A stretch of 64,000 nt of DNA from Rhytidiadelphus loreus (GCA_947034895.1 OX344763.1:7752501-7816500), one strand, 5' to 3'. Shown: positions 23,232-35,900, counted from the stretch's first letter. Numbers and translations: made by a program. Notes: generated by a model from the sequence alone, not told the origin.

Positions 23232-24590
23232 TTCAAATCAGACCGCGCGGTCTAAATTGGACGACTCAGGAGATTGCTACACGCCCAGCATGCAGTGGTC
23301 ATGCGATGCACTAACGAGTTGAAGATTCATTTCCTACGGTCGTTGACGATCTATTGCATTCTAGCGTACTTCTGATAGGACGATACTCCTTCATGCTATG
23401 CTTAGTCCATGGCGTGGTTTTGACCGCGCGGTCTAAACCAGGGACACGATTCATAGCCTAGACAGACCAAGCTAGCATGACGGTATTTCTACAATGACTG
23501 CTGCTCGAGGTTTTGACCGCGCGGTCTAAAACGCCTTCCCTTTCTATTCGGATGATGACGATGCTCCTCGCTGAGGGACCCTACAAACGACATTAATCTC
23601 GTCTCGCCCATCACCTGGAACAGTCCTTCATCTATTAGATCGGACCGCGCGGTCTGATCCTGTCATTCCTTAGTCTACCACGTATGCGGCGAGAATTAAC
23701 AGATACTGATCGCAGGGTCGACAACCATTACTTCTGTTATCTTGGGCAGGGATTGGTGGAGGTCCTTTATTCGTCATCCGTCGAGGATCAGACCGCGCGG
23801 TCTGATTTACTCCTTTGGAGGCTCTGCACAATGCTACCAGCCATCGTGGCGTCTAGTTCCTTTTACTTTGTATCCAATCACTCTTGAATCGATCCTACAA
23901 TACTAAAAGTGTTAGGTTTCTAGGAGGCTGAGTGATCCATGTGTATTACTCATTCATGGTGCGTGATTAGATGAACATGGAGAGGCCTTCTATTCGAGAT
24001 GCATATTTGGGTATGGTTTAGACCGCACGGTCTGAATCTACCAACATTCGGTTATTACTCAGACGTGCCCATTGATATAGTGCAGACCCCATGGCAATGG
24101 GTCTACATAATTAGAGGCGTCGGTAATGGATCAATCTTGACAACATGACATGATCACATTTACCACTGAGGAAATCTTCTGGCCGCCCGGTCTAAACGGA
24201 CCAATTCAGACCGCGCAGTCTGAACCAGTATCTAGAGCAACATGGACTAATTTGATCAGCAATTCGTCCTTAACATTCTGTAGACGTTTTATCACTTTTG
24301 ACCGCGCGGTCTGATCCTATATCTTGAATAACATGACATAATTTGATCAACAGTTTGTCCAGGACATTTTCGGAGCCTTGCATTACTTCAGACTGCGCGG
24401 TCTGAATCTGTATCTAAACTAACTTGACAGATTTGATCTGCATTTAGTCTAGGTCATTTTCGGGACGGTTCATCACTTCAGACCGCGCGGTCTAAAACTG
24501 TTATTCCTAATGTTCTCAGAAATTACTACGTCGACAACTCCGTTCCATTTCGGGGACGCTAGAACACTTCAGACCGCGCGGTCTGAACCA
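23232..24590. repeat. Array of about 12 GACCGCGCGGTC palindromes in the 5' intron of the B locus
   Basis: Palindromic cores lie near 23238, 23421, 23513, 23640, 23788, 24016, 24178 (degenerate), 24206, 24297, 24388, 24477 and 24569. The last five are spaced about 91 bp with recognisably repeated DNA between (ATTTGATC(A/T), GTCC/GTCT, ACATT phrases). The most common form is TCAGACCGCGCGGTCTGA, with TTTTGACC and GGTCTAAA variants. The array lies between the non-coding leader exon (24684-24786) and ORF1. Confidence 0.9.
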
Positions 24591-24683
24591 TGGCTGTCGC
24601 TACATACACTGCGCGATTACAGGTGCCTCTTCTAAATTTCCGCAAGATTCACGAGTTTGGCGTAGGATTTGCAGGCAGCTTAC

Positions 24684-24786
24684 CTCAATTGCGCACCTCA
24701 AATTGCTGTAGAAGCACGATTGCGAATCCTACTCCAATGTCGTGACGCCAATGAAAGCAAACTGAATTCGGCGTTCTTCGCGTTCC
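24684..24786 (-). other. Probable non-coding leader exon of the B locus
   Basis: A 103-nt segment bounded on the minus strand by an acceptor (TCTATTGCAG) and a donor (GAG then GTAAGCTG). Its frames are short and closed by a stop, suggesting 5' UTR. The same arrangement is kept in the inverted-repeat copies (45972-46131 plus, 33088-33247 minus), each with matching acceptor and GTAAGT donor. Confidence 0.55.
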
Positions 24787-26400
24787 CTGCAATAGACAAT
24801 GCCAGGATGACAATTGAAATCACAAACTCTGCAAGGCATGACAATTTGAAATCACAAACTGCAAACATGACAATTGAACACACGAGCAATGCAAGCATGA
24901 GAATATAAATGGGAAACTACGCAACCAGTACAAACACAATGTCACTGGAAAACTACGCAACAAGTAGAGACACAGTACTGACTGCAATCAACACGTCAAA
25001 CACAAACCCATACACTACTACTAACGTTACATCATATGATACTATGCTATCAGAACACAATCCATAATTTCTGTTCCTATTGGGTCGGCTTGTAAGTTAT
25101 GAGTGACTCGAAGAAATGCTAAGCATAAGAGTGTCATGTGCAAAGGCAAGAGAAAGGTTCTAACACGTCAAGAAAAAAAACTAGTAGACAATACGGAACT
25201 TTCGAATGATCAAAACGACACATGAATCTGAAGACGATATAGAAAAACATACCTTCAGCAGTTGACAAGGTAACAGCTGCAGAAATTCAACAAACACGCG
25301 TCACCCCACCAAACTCCTCAGCAAACACGCCCCGCCCCACCGAACTCTTCAACGAACGCCCCGCCGAACGCCTCAGTCGCCGACTGCTTCAAACGCGAAA
25401 TCAATGCGATATGTGATACTAGATGTAGAGGAGGGAAACTGTGGAAGGAAGGAAGGCAAAATGGAGGCGCAAGGACAAGATTTTACAGAAGAAAGAGCAG
25501 CAACAAACAAAATTCAAAGAAGGCGCAACAGGAAGACAAATACGAGAAATGGTAGCAAACTAGAGCGAAACCCTGGCCCACAGAGAAGACGACCAACCGA
25601 ACCTCCCGATAACCGAACCTAACCCGAACTTGCATCGAGCCGCCAAGTTGGTACAGAGCTCCTCCGAACCTGCACGCGCCTCACGAAGCACACCCGAGCC
25701 TCCCACGAACCTGCGCACACCACACAAAGCTGCCCCAAAGAAATCATGATTAAGCATCAGTTTAGGGTTAAAAGAATGAGACTTAAAAGCAAGCTTAAAA
25801 GGGACCAGTGAAGGGCAGCTCTGCCTTTTTCCATACGCATCCGTGGAAAGAAATAAAAAATGGAGTTGTTCACAAAAAGAAAAATACATGTGCAACCTAA
25901 CACAAGTAGTTTCGTATTTTTCTAAGCGTTTTTGAATTACTTATAAATTAGCAAAGATAGAAGATATAAGCACGTACTCGTAGACATAGGTCTCCCAAAA
26001 TACGTCCACTTGCAACTTGTACAGAAATGTGAGGAAATCTAAGACAATGATTCACTCTTGCAATACAAAAATAATTTTTCCTCCAGGCGATGAATTCAAT
26101 TGATAAAGCTCAGTGCTTTGTTGAAGAATCACCCCATCTCTATTTTGCACTTAAAAATAGGGGTGGTTTGAAGAAGAGGGGTGCTCTTAGAACACACATT
26201 GTCGACCTTAAATCAACCCTAGTTTTTTCAATCAATTCACCCAAAAGCCCTTTTTCCTAAATTCTTGGAAGTTGTACAATATTGAACAAGCTCTAGGATA
26301 TTTGAGGCACGTTTCTATGAATCCTCAATCCTAGAAAATAAAGATTTGGGATGGGCATGGAAAAAAATTAGGAACATCAAAATCATAATCAATCATTTCC
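24787..26400 (-). promoter_or_regulatory. 5' region of the B locus, probable first exon and promoter
   Basis: 25380-25640, read on the minus strand, matches 45361-45600 of the right arm (CTAGGGTTT-type phrase, GTTGCGCCTTCTTTGAATTT and GGCGTTCGGCGGGGC-like phrases), so this is a conserved leader/promoter segment. 24780-24900 carries AT-rich CAATTGAAATCACAAACT repeats. Upstream, 26215-26400 matches 34065-34560. I see no certain TATA box. Confidence 0.4.
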
Positions 26401-26845
26401 AAAATTGGATTTATGGTCAATTTCGTTAAAATGGCGGTATTCCATATGCCATTTGTACATGAAGGACCAAAAAGGTGGTTTAGGGTGTGTGCTATGTAGC
26501 CAGTTGGATGTAATGGTGGTATGTGACAAATTGATCCACGAGCACGAGTGGATGGATTTCTACGTACTAGAAGTTGAAAGAAAGACAATGGGTACAGATT
26601 TAGTTTGCGAAAGGCTTGAGGGATGAATGGGTAGATTGTAGAATATTCTTGGAATCTTTAGGGTTGGAGGCTTTGTGTCATTGCCCCCTAAAATGAAGGG
26701 TCGAGTGCATTTGGGTTAGGTGTCATGATAGAAGGCCGGGGGCATTTAGGCAACTATTTAGATTTGCATCATTCATAAGCGTGTGCTCAACAAATAACAA
26801 ATTTAAAATATGTCTTTATGGAATGGATGAAAATAGAAACGAAAA
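26401..26845. other. Intergenic sequence
   Basis: Contains a copy of the GTCAATTTCGTTAAAATGGC fragment shared with 7.9 kb and 53.7 kb. No gene is supported. Confidence 0.3.
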
Positions 26846-26998
26846 CACTACAAGAAAATGAGGGCATATATGACTTGTCTACTATGACTTCACTGACAAA
26901 AATGACTGCAAAACAATTGTTTTGTGGTCATTTTACAATCATTATTGTTAGTGAAGTCATAGTGGACAAGTTGTATATGCCCTCATTTTCTTGTAGTG
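26846..26998. mobile_element. CACTA MITE, 153 bp
   Basis: Near-perfect hairpin with ends CACTACAAGAAAATGAGGGC and GCCCTCATTTTCTTGTAGTG, flanked by AAA on both sides. No coding capacity. Confidence 0.9.
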
Positions 26999-27065
26999 AA
27001 AATACATATTTCTACTTGACGAAAATGGTGGGTACAAATATTGCTAAGCATGCAACCCATGCTTC

Positions 27066-27429
27066 CTAGAGTCTACAAAAGAGTTTAGTAACGCAAAGCG
27101 AGATTCCTGGACTAGATGAACTATCATCATTGGTTGCATTATAGGTGAAGCTCCATCTTACAGAATGCATGGTAGTAGTGTGTACATCAAAGATGTTTTT
27201 CCAAAAGCCCTCCCAAGTGAAGTCATATTCATAAGTATTGTTCTTCCTCCTTTGCAATGCAATGTTGCACTTGTTGACAAGGGGCAACGAAGCTCTTCCT
27301 GTCATTCTTTTTCGGCTTCCATGATGCCATAATACTGTCTGTGAAAACATAGTTGGCCTTGCTAGCTATCTGATCAATCTTCCATCTAAAACTGGGCTTT
27401 GTGTCCCACCTTGCGTACAACTGTTGCAT
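27066..27429 (-). pseudogene. Fragment of a transposon-type ORF
   Basis: Overlapping minus-strand frames give MASWKPKKNDRKSF, CQQVQHCIAKEEEQYL and YDFTWEGFWKNIFDV, which read as one protein after a frameshift near 27240-27250. I do not recognise the domain; its position near the DUF7869-like remnant suggests the same dead element. Confidence 0.35.
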
Positions 27430-28715
27430 GTCCTCTGATGTGTCGCATGGGATTCACCATTACACTAGAACTTTGCAAAAGTGGAATGTTGTTGGATTAA
27501 ATTGTGGATTCTCCACTATCCTACTAAGCCACACAAGATCATCACAATTCAGTCTTGGTCTTACAAAGAAGTAGAACCCTTTGCAGAGATCAGTAACCAC
27601 ATTGTATATTGGGCAAATGCACACTACAGTGGACCAAAAATGGAAAGATTACGTTCATTAAAGTCCATTTCATTTTTTTGTATATGAACTCTAATTTTTT
27701 TTAATTTTTTCAGTAATTTCTTTATAGTGTTTAAATTAAAGGATAAAAAAATTTAATTGAAATTTCCTTTGATTATTATTTTCTTAAAACTTCAAAGATG
27801 ATATCAAATATTGATTTATTTCAATAAATTGTAGAAATTACTATAATGAAAATTAACACTAAAAAAATTACTATCCTTGGAAATACTTATTACAATTATT
27901 TTATTCAAATAGATCTTTGTAAAATTGATTTAAAATATGTCTAATGTATCCTCAAAAGTCAATACTATTTTTGGCAAGAAATGACCCATAAACTAGTCCA
28001 TATTTACAAATTTAAGGATACATTTCTATATATTTCAAATCAAAACATTTGATTACATATATACCTATTTAAATATGAGTCCTTTTACAAAATATTTGAA
28101 TTCATAATAGATCAATGAGTCCTTATCTTTAATGCTGTGGACTCTGACAATATGTAAAGAATACATTTCAAAGTCCTTTAAAAATAGAATATAAACAATT
28201 TTGCAAAGATTTATTTTATATTTTATGTATCATTAAGTATAAAACATAATTATGAGTCTTTTTTTACGTTCTATAAATTGTACATATTTACAATTACAGG
28301 AATTTTGAAAAAATCCCATTGAAATAAAGACTTTGACAATCCATATTGGTCTAGCGTAGTATGCATTTGCCCTACTAGCAGTGGCCTCCCTCAAGAGTGT
28401 TGATGTAGGGGTCCTCTACTTGAAGCTCCCCTTGTGACTTCCGTCTTGCGTGAAATCTGTTATGAAATCCCGAGGTTGTCGAGTTTGAGACCCAAATCCA
28501 TACTTCAATTCATTGGATTGTGGAGGATCTTCTTCGAATCTCTCACGCACGGCATTTCTCACACCACTCCAATATGTGACTACAAAGACATGTGGGCCTT
28601 GTACTCCATTGTCCCATATTTGAATATGTTCATCTAGTATTGGATTTATCCATTAAGTCCACGCAAAATCTCAGCTTCATTGGTCATTCTTGGGAGTCAT
28701 GCATAGTAGATTACC
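27430..28715. other. AT-rich sequence, no gene seen
   Basis: 27660-28370 is very AT-rich. The edges (GGGCAAATGCACACTACA near 27610, and GTATGCATTTGCCCTACTAG near 28360) are loosely inverted, hinting at an inserted element that splits the transposon remnant on either side, but I cannot define its ends. Confidence 0.3.
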
Positions 28716-29136
28716 TTAGGAAAGGAGAGGTTTGTGCTCAGGATCTTCCTTCCATAACTTTGAGTCCTCTTCGAGCAACCACAAAATATCTGTACATGCC
28801 AATTTGTATTGTATGATCGGACAACCGTTGTCGTCCATGAAGAATTTGTATTGCCTTTTGTAGGAGTGGCCTACTAGTTGTTGCTTCTGCACCCCAATAT
28901 AAGGTTTGATGTAAGCCATGAAATCATGCACTTCTTCTATTAGGTAGGGAATAAATAGACCTTGTTCCATTTCCATGTATGACTACATCAATGATGGTAA
29001 GGTAGATGGTCTTCTTATGGAGTTGCATGCTCCAATGCCCAAATGATGCATTCATATTGTCATGTGTGTGTCCCACTATCATGATACGATCACGTCTTTC
29101 ACAATCCGGCTTACAACCAAGAGCGACCAAAAACAA
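28716..29136 (-). pseudogene. DUF7869-like transposon protein remnant
   Basis: Two minus-strand frames read in order: IVGHTHDNMNASFGHWSMQL, then FIPYLIEEVHDFMAYIKPYI, GHSYKRQYKFFMD and GCPIIQYKLACTD. The GHTHxxxxxxFGxWS motif followed by a 'YKL.CTD..W' segment is typical of the DUF7869/transposase-like proteins repeated in plant genomes. The frame changes at about 28976 and stops occur upstream, so it is dead. Family assignment is from motif memory. Confidence 0.45.
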
Positions 29137-29599
29137 AAGACAACCTTATTTTTGTTTTTCCTCCAAGAGTTGTCTATTTGAATGCGTAGAACCAATGGCA
29201 ATGCTTAGGCTTCAATGCATAGAAAAGAAACATCTTCCAAGAATCGACACAAATCTCGCTACCCTTGAGCTAAGCTTGATAGAACTATGTGCTGTCAGCT
29301 ATTATAAACAAAGATCATGAAGGCTTAACAGGGGGATCTTCCAAATGCCACAATAACTTGGCGATTGATCCCGTTCTGAAGTTGCTATTGCTTTTAAAAC
29401 ACATCCAAATTGTAAAGTGCGTATTAGCCATCCCCATGCTCGTGTTCAAAGATTCTCAACACTTTCACGGGCAACTTTGTGAGTTTGTCGAGTGCCTTCG
29501 TTTTCCTCCTTGCATTCCCTCTCCTTCTCCACTTGTTGGCTTTATTCCTCTGCTAGTTCCATCTTCCTCTGTGCTTTCTTGGCCTTCTCCTCCCTCTTT

Positions 29600-30360
29600 T
29601 CTTTCTCATGAGAGCATTGATGGTGTCATTGTACTTGTCTACCCCCTCCCAAGTACTTCTTTTAATACTCTTCCATCATCTCCACGTACGCGATGTTGAT
29701 GCCGCCCTTAATGTCCATGGAGATTGACTTTGATTCCTTGGCCCCTATGAGAAAAGTTCCTCCTACCTCATGTATAGTCCCCGTGTCCAACATCATTGCA
29801 CCTTGAGTTGCAGCCTTAGCCATCTGGCTATACTACTTTCTATTGCCCTAGCTAGCCTTCGTCCTCATTACCCTCGTCAAGGACTTCTTTCAACCTAATA
29901 GATGTTTAAAGATGCCATTGTTAGTGTTTTAATGTGGACGACAAATACTTTTGTGAGGTACATACTCACTACTTTTCTAATCTCATGGAAATCATTAGAG
30001 AGGGCTTTGCACTAGGATTGTGTGTGAGCCATCAACAATTGATATGCATGGGGAACAAGTAAATATTTATTCATCAGGCGTTTGCTATAGAAGGTCAATT
30101 CATTTTCAACATGGATGATGATGACTCCAAATGCATTATTATTGGAATTCACCACATCTACAAGAATTGCTTCCCTGAGAACATGGATATTAAGGACTAT
30201 CAAACCCATGAAGGATTTCCATCTAGGATCCCTAGTCTTTGTGAATTCCAACTCTAGATTGAAGACAGGTGAGTCGCATAGGCAATTCAATTTGACAGTC
30301 CACAATGACTTTGACACCATGAACTCTAGTGGAAATTTCCCTTCAATGTGCAATTTCTAA
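29600..30360 (-). pseudogene. Decayed ORF1 and coiled-coil segments, left arm
   Basis: 30012-30353 gives KFPLEFMVSKSLWTVKLN and NNNAFGVIIIHVENEL, clearly like ORF1 at 22653-23210 but starting after a frameshift. 29640-29830 gives remnants of the coiled-coil gene (INIAYVEMMEEY). The gene B ParB/methyltransferase part that should lie between is missing. Beyond 29600 the coiled-coil sequence continues but no longer matches the right arm closely. Confidence 0.7.
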
Positions 30361-31030
30361 AAGTTGTGGATTTGATAAGGAGTGGGCTGCTCTCCAAAGA
30401 CTCCATGTCACAATCCACAGGAACCGCTACAAATCAAACCGCGCGGTCTAAACTCGACAAGTCAAGAATTCAAGAAGCATCACTATTGGCCCTTTAAACA
30501 ATTTTAGACTACGTAGTCAAAAAAAATTTACTTGTGGAATTCACTTCCTACGATCATTTGTATTCCTACAAGATTAGCTTCGAGATAAAGAGTCTAGTGC
30601 TTTATCTTGACATGGAATAGATTCAAACCAAGGGATCTAATGCATTCATGCATATTGTCGAGAGATAATTTATCATTCACAGGATTGCTTTCCAAGACAT
30701 TCCTGAATTGATGGCATGGTTCAGACCACATAGTCTGAACCATGCCTTCAATTCAAGAATGTCCTAATTAAAAGGGTCAGGTTTATCAAGTTTATATTCT
30801 AACTATCTTGCTTATTGGGTTCAATAATCAAAATTTGGCTTCACATTCAAACATACCTTCAAAAGCCTCTAATTGCAAATGAGTTGGGAAGGGAAGAGAA
30901 GAGAAGTGCTTCATACAAGAAGGGTAGTAGTAGGTAAAGCAATTCATATGGGATATATAAATTGGGATTAGTAGAATCTCACCATTTGTATTTAACTCAA
31001 ACTTAAGGTAGAAATTTTGTTCAAAATAAA

Positions 31031-31358
31031 ATTTCAGACCTCATTTAGGCATAGTAGAATACATTTTTTCAGAAAACTTTGAACTAAAAAAAGTTGGTAA
31101 ATAAATTTAAGCTTCACCTCCAAAAATCCATTTTATATTTAGATCCTTCAATAAAAAGTTATGGACAAAATTCAAGGAGGATTTGAAAGGGACATTATTT
31201 TTTTACATTGTCTTTGAATTTTGTCTATATCTTTTAATTGGAGTATCTAAATTTGAAACGGATTTTTGGAGGTGGAACTCAAATTGATTTAACAACTTTT
31301 ATTAGTTCGAAGTTTTCTAAAAACACGTATTATACTATGCCTAAACAATCTCTGAAAT
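31031..31358. repeat. Foldback MITE in the left arm
   Basis: Inverted repeat with ends ATTTCAGA and TCTGAAAT and arms containing GGCATAGTA and CACCTCCAAAAATCC; same family as 1415-1763. It is present at the mirrored site in the right arm, so it was inserted before the duplication. Confidence 0.8.
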
Positions 31359-31619
31359 TCCACTTTGAATAAAATTCCTATGTTTTGACAATGAGTGGCC
31401 AAGCTCTCATCTTCAAATTATCCCATAGTTTTTGAGGTTTCTTGATGAACAATACATTTCACTATAAAAACAACCTCTCCACCCTCCCAACCAACAAGAA
31501 AAGTGGAAGGTTTTTGGTCAACACATGCCTATTGTCATTAGACAATTTTGTGTTAAAATCTTGTCATTTTAGATTTGTTTTCCTTGTAGTGTATATTGCT
31601 TAAATGCTAATAACAATTA

Positions 31620-32985
31620 TGCACTTTAGATGGTGTGGTCTGAACCACTTTCATCTCATGCAATATTTAGAAGTCAGACCATTAGGTTTTTTTATGCATG
31701 GAGTGGTTCAGACCGCGCAGTCTAAACCACTTTCATCCCATGTAGTGCTTAGAGTTCAGACCTTTGGGAACTTCATACATGGAGTGGTTTAGACCGCGCG
31801 GTCTAAACCACTTTCAGGTCATGCACTACTTAGAGTCCAGACCATCACGCATTTTATGCATGGGGTGGTTTAGACCGCGTGGTCTAAATCACTTTAATTT
31901 AGCTCATGCACTACCGAGTGCACTACTTACAATCCACAACATCAAGGATTTTTATACACGAAGGAATAGTTCAGATTGCGTGGTCTAAACCACTTTGAGC
32001 TCATGTAGTACTTAGAGTCTAGACCATCAGGGATTTTTATACATAGAGTGGTTTAGACCGCGCGGTCTAAACTACTTTCATCTCATGTAGTACTTAGAGT
32101 CTAGACCATCGTGCATTTTTATGCATGGAGTGGTTTAGCTCATGTGGTCTGAACCACTTTTAGCTCATCCATTTCCTAGAGTCCAAACCATCACGCATTT
32201 TTATGAATGGAGTAGTTTAGACCGCGCGGTCTAAACCACTTTCATCTCATGTAGTACTTAGAATCTAGACCATCGCACATTTTTATGCATGGAGTGGTTT
32301 AGCTCACGTGGTCTGAACCACTTTTAGCTCATCCATTTCCTAGAGTCCAAACCATCACGCATTTTTATGAATGGAGTAGTTTAGACCGCGCGGTCTAAAC
32401 CACTTTCATCTCATGTACTACTTAGAGTCTAGACCATCGCGCATTTTTATGCATGGAGTGGTTTAGCTCACGTGGTCTGAACCACTTTTAGCTCATCCAT
32501 TTCCTAGAGTCCAAACCATCACGCATTTTTATGAATATAGTTTAGATCGTGCGGTCTAAACCACTTTCATCTCATCCACTTTTTAGAGTCCAGACCATTG
32601 CGTATTTTTATGCATAGAGTGGTTTAGACCGCACGGTCTAAACCACTCTCAGCTCATGCACTACTTAGAGTCCAGACCATCACGCATTTTTATGAATGGA
32701 GTAGTTTAGACCGCGCAGTCAGAACCACTTTCAGCTCATCCACTTTTTAGAGTCCAGACCATTGCGCATTTTTATGCATGGAGTGGTTTAGACCGCGCGG
32801 TCTAAACCACTTTCATGTCATGTAGTACTTAGGGACCAGACCATCGCGCATTTTTATGCATGGAGTGGTTCAGACTGCGCGGTCTAAACTACTTTCAATG
32901 CATGCACAACTCATAGAATATATTATCACAAATTTTTTTATACTCAATGGAACAATTCAGACCGCGCGGTCTGAACCATGCCTTT
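31620..32985. repeat. Palindrome array, left arm
   Basis: About 17 units of about 82 bp. Each has a palindrome in an extended form (AGTGGTTTAGACC then GGTCTAAACCACT, up to 30 bp perfectly symmetric), followed by a GAGTC(C/T)AGACCATC...CATTTTTATGCATGGAG linker. From about 32055 to 32560, full CGCG palindromes alternate with degenerate ones (TTAGCTCACGTGGTCTGA), giving a 164-bp higher-order repeat. Confidence 0.92.
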
Positions 32986-33087
32986 GCATCACGAGACTTT
33001 TTTGCATAGAGACTGCACGGATATGGGGATCCTTTCTAAATTGTTGCGGAATTCACGAGTTTGGCATTGAATTTATAGTAAACTTAC

Positions 33088-33247
33088 CTCCATTGCACAA
33101 TTGAGCTTGTTGCAGCTTGGCAATCGTTGATCCCACAAATTCCAACCTTGTTATGTCTGAGAACAATGTGAATAATATTGAAATTGCATTGAAGCATCTT
33201 TCTTGCAAGAAAGGAAACAATGTTGAAATTGCAGTAGATCGTATTTC
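33088..33247 (-). other. Decayed leader exon, left arm
   Basis: Mirror image of 45972-46131, with acceptor TTTTTTGTAG and donor GAG then GTAAGT on the minus strand, equivalent to the leader exon at 24684-24786. Confidence 0.45.
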
Positions 33248-34818
33248 CTACAAAAAAGAAAACAAAGGTATTTCACAATTTGAGTTTCATAGAAAATTGC
33301 ATAAAAACCCATGATGCAGTCATAGCAAAGAAATGAGAACCCTCAAACACAAAATCCATTGGCAAAATGACATGCATAGCAAGCACGACACTCAATTCCA
33401 ACTAACACTGGATTTAGAATGGTAAAATTCACAAACCCTCCAATACTACAACGGAATTAGAATCGCCAAACACACAATTTCTCGAAATGCTATAGCGGAG
33501 TTGGAATTGCAAATATAGAAACCCGCCAATGCCACCACAGAGTTGGAATGACATGAAACACAAACCCTCCAATGCCATAGCCAAAACTCAAAATGTATAC
33601 AAATTAAGACAAGCATACTTGTCCCGCCGAACTCAAGAAACCTTGCCGAACGCCCCTCCATAGAAACCAATACGCAAAATGTACAAAACCAACACGATAG
33701 AATGAAGGTGGATGGAAGAAAGAAGCACGAAATGGAGCAACAACAAAGAGAAATTCCAAAAGGCGGAGCAACAACAAGGAAGACGGGAAAGCGTGAAAAA
33801 CAAGTAGAAAACCCTAGCCGACAGAGATGACAAACAACCAAGCCTGAACGGACCCAAACCTAACCAACGACCGAACCTCTTCTAAGCCCCAAACCTAGTC
33901 CAAACTCCTCCAAGCCTACACACGCCGTTGTCGCCGCACAAAGCTCATTGAAAGCTCACCCGACCTTCCTACGAACCTACATGTGCTGTACAAAGTTGAA
34001 CCAAAGAAATTATGTTTATCAATCATGAAAGTTTATGGTTAATGGAAGTGAATGGAAGTTCAAGAATCAATTCACCCTAAGCCCTTTTTCCAAATTCTTG
34101 GAAGTTGCTCAAAATTGAACAAAATGCCAACATCTTCATAATTTCTATCACTAGTTTTTTAATTGGTATACTACAAATTCAAACCAAGCATGTTAGTAAT
34201 CACATGAGACAATAAAACACATCAATCTCACAATTAGAGATTGAAAAATTATATGGTTTCATTGCATGGATGTCAAAATTGTGAAATTCATATATAGGCT
34301 TTTAATCCTCTTTTCACAAATCAAGCCTTTAGAATTGGTCACCAAAAAAATAATTAAAATATAAGGTTCAAAGACAAAATGTGCATATTCCAAACAATTC
34401 ATGGCTTCTCCAAATCTATTCTCCAATTTCATTACATGAATTTCCAATGTGATTTTCTTCCTAAGATCTAGAATATTTGAGGCTCATTTCTAAGAATCCT
34501 CAATACTAGGAAATAAAGATTTGCGATGGACACTACAAAAACTCTTGGATATGAAAATCATAATCATTTATTTCCAAAATTAGATTTCAAATGATAAAAT
34601 TAGACTTCTAAAACATTTAGATAATGTTCACTTGGCATTGAATTGCAAACATTGTAGGGACTGGCAACATACTCAAAATAGGCCATATGTACATTTCGAC
34701 TTGTTCAATTCTTACAACTCTGATCCTATGCAATTAATACTCCTTACAAAGTGAGTGCTTTCAACATCTATATGCTTAGTTCTTGAAAGGAAAATATTTT
34801 GCTTTATTGGGAAGGACT

Positions 34819-35696
34819 TGTAGATAGGCTAGAATTTGGTTCTAAAATTTTGAAGTAAGAAATTTCTATTTGGTAAGTTATGTGAAATTTTTGTGGTTTT
34901 TAAGTGTTATGGTGTGTTAATTTGGTTGTTTTTTTATGCTCAAGTGGGAAAGTGGATTATTTTTGTTAGTTGAATTTTGACGTGGTAGTATTTTGAGGTC
35001 CCAATTCAATTCGGAGGGTTGATTTCCAATTGGATGGTTAAAGTGCCTTCAAGTGTGAGATTCCAAATTGGGGTGATAGATGTCATGGGGTGTAAGTTAA
35101 ATGCTAAGTGGGATTTGAAGTGGTGCCTTTAGGTGGTATTTAGCCTTATACTACGAATTGGTTTTAGCCACTTTGAGAGAGAGCTCGATGAGAGTCCTAG
35201 CCCAAATTGGTTGTGTATATTTATTTTTGTTTTGTTTTGTTTGTGAAGTTATGAGATGTTGAGGAATTATGAGATGGTGCTAGTTTTAGAGATGGAATTT
35301 ATAGGTCTAAGTAGGAGATTTTTGATGAAGGGAGTAATGAAGCTACTTGGATGTGGTATTACAGTGTGATTACTGATTAGTCTTACAATGAAGATGTAAA
35401 TTGGATAATGGTGATGTATTCGCTATTTGATTTAATATGATGAGAATTACATATTGAATTGGTGTCTAGTGATTGTGTGACAAGGAAATGAATTCAGTTG
35501 AGGATGTATGCAATGTCATTGTAGTAGTATTTGTGGATATATAATTTCAAGTTAGACTATTGACTGTAAGTTGAGATATTTCAATTTTAAAAATAAAACC
35601 TATTAGCATAAATTTCCTACTTGACCATCTCCCTTGGAACAAATTTATTATACTATTGAGTATTTTTCCAATTTGGTCAAATATTCTCCTTCAACA
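34819..35696. mobile_element. Solo LTR, 878 bp
   Basis: Starts TGTAGATAGG and ends TTCAACA (TGT...ACA), flanked by the perfect 5-bp duplication GGACT (34814-34818 and 35697-35701). The mirrored site in the right arm (44401-44405) has a single GGACT complement and no insert, an empty-site proof. No internal retrotransposon region is present. Confidence 0.9.
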
Positions 35697-35900
35697 GGAC
35701 TACAAGCTTTGGTTCTTCTTACTAAAGTAAAACACACTTCAAAAGGTTGAGGCATTTACAAATTCATTGTCCTCATTGAACATGTAGAGCAAAATTCAAA
35801 GTTGTTACACAAATTAGGTCAAAAAAAAATTGAGCCCTTAGATACACAACTCCCATATTATGTGGGTTATTTTTTTAAGAAATCAAACAATATAAATGTG

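Larger units (their letters stand above)
29600..35900 (-). repeat. Left arm of a large inverted repeat
   Basis: Sequence matches 44205-49785 in reverse complement, with predicted peptides identical over many hundreds of bases. Paired coordinates sum to 79383 from 29600 to about 31990, to 79219 from about 33100 to 34813, and to 80102 beyond 35697. The steps reflect a 164-bp difference in the palindrome array and the solo LTR. It carries a decayed B-type locus in minus orientation. Confidence 0.92.

Noticed and set aside
31620..32985. CRISPR-like regular array of palindromic repeats
   Set aside because: The linkers are themselves repeated rather than unique, the period is about 82 bp, there are no cas genes, and the context is a plant genome.
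33446..33841. 131-codon frame, identical in both arms (also 45378-45773)
   Set aside because: It overlaps the conserved leader/promoter segment of the B locus and is not conserved as protein at 25.4-25.6 kb.
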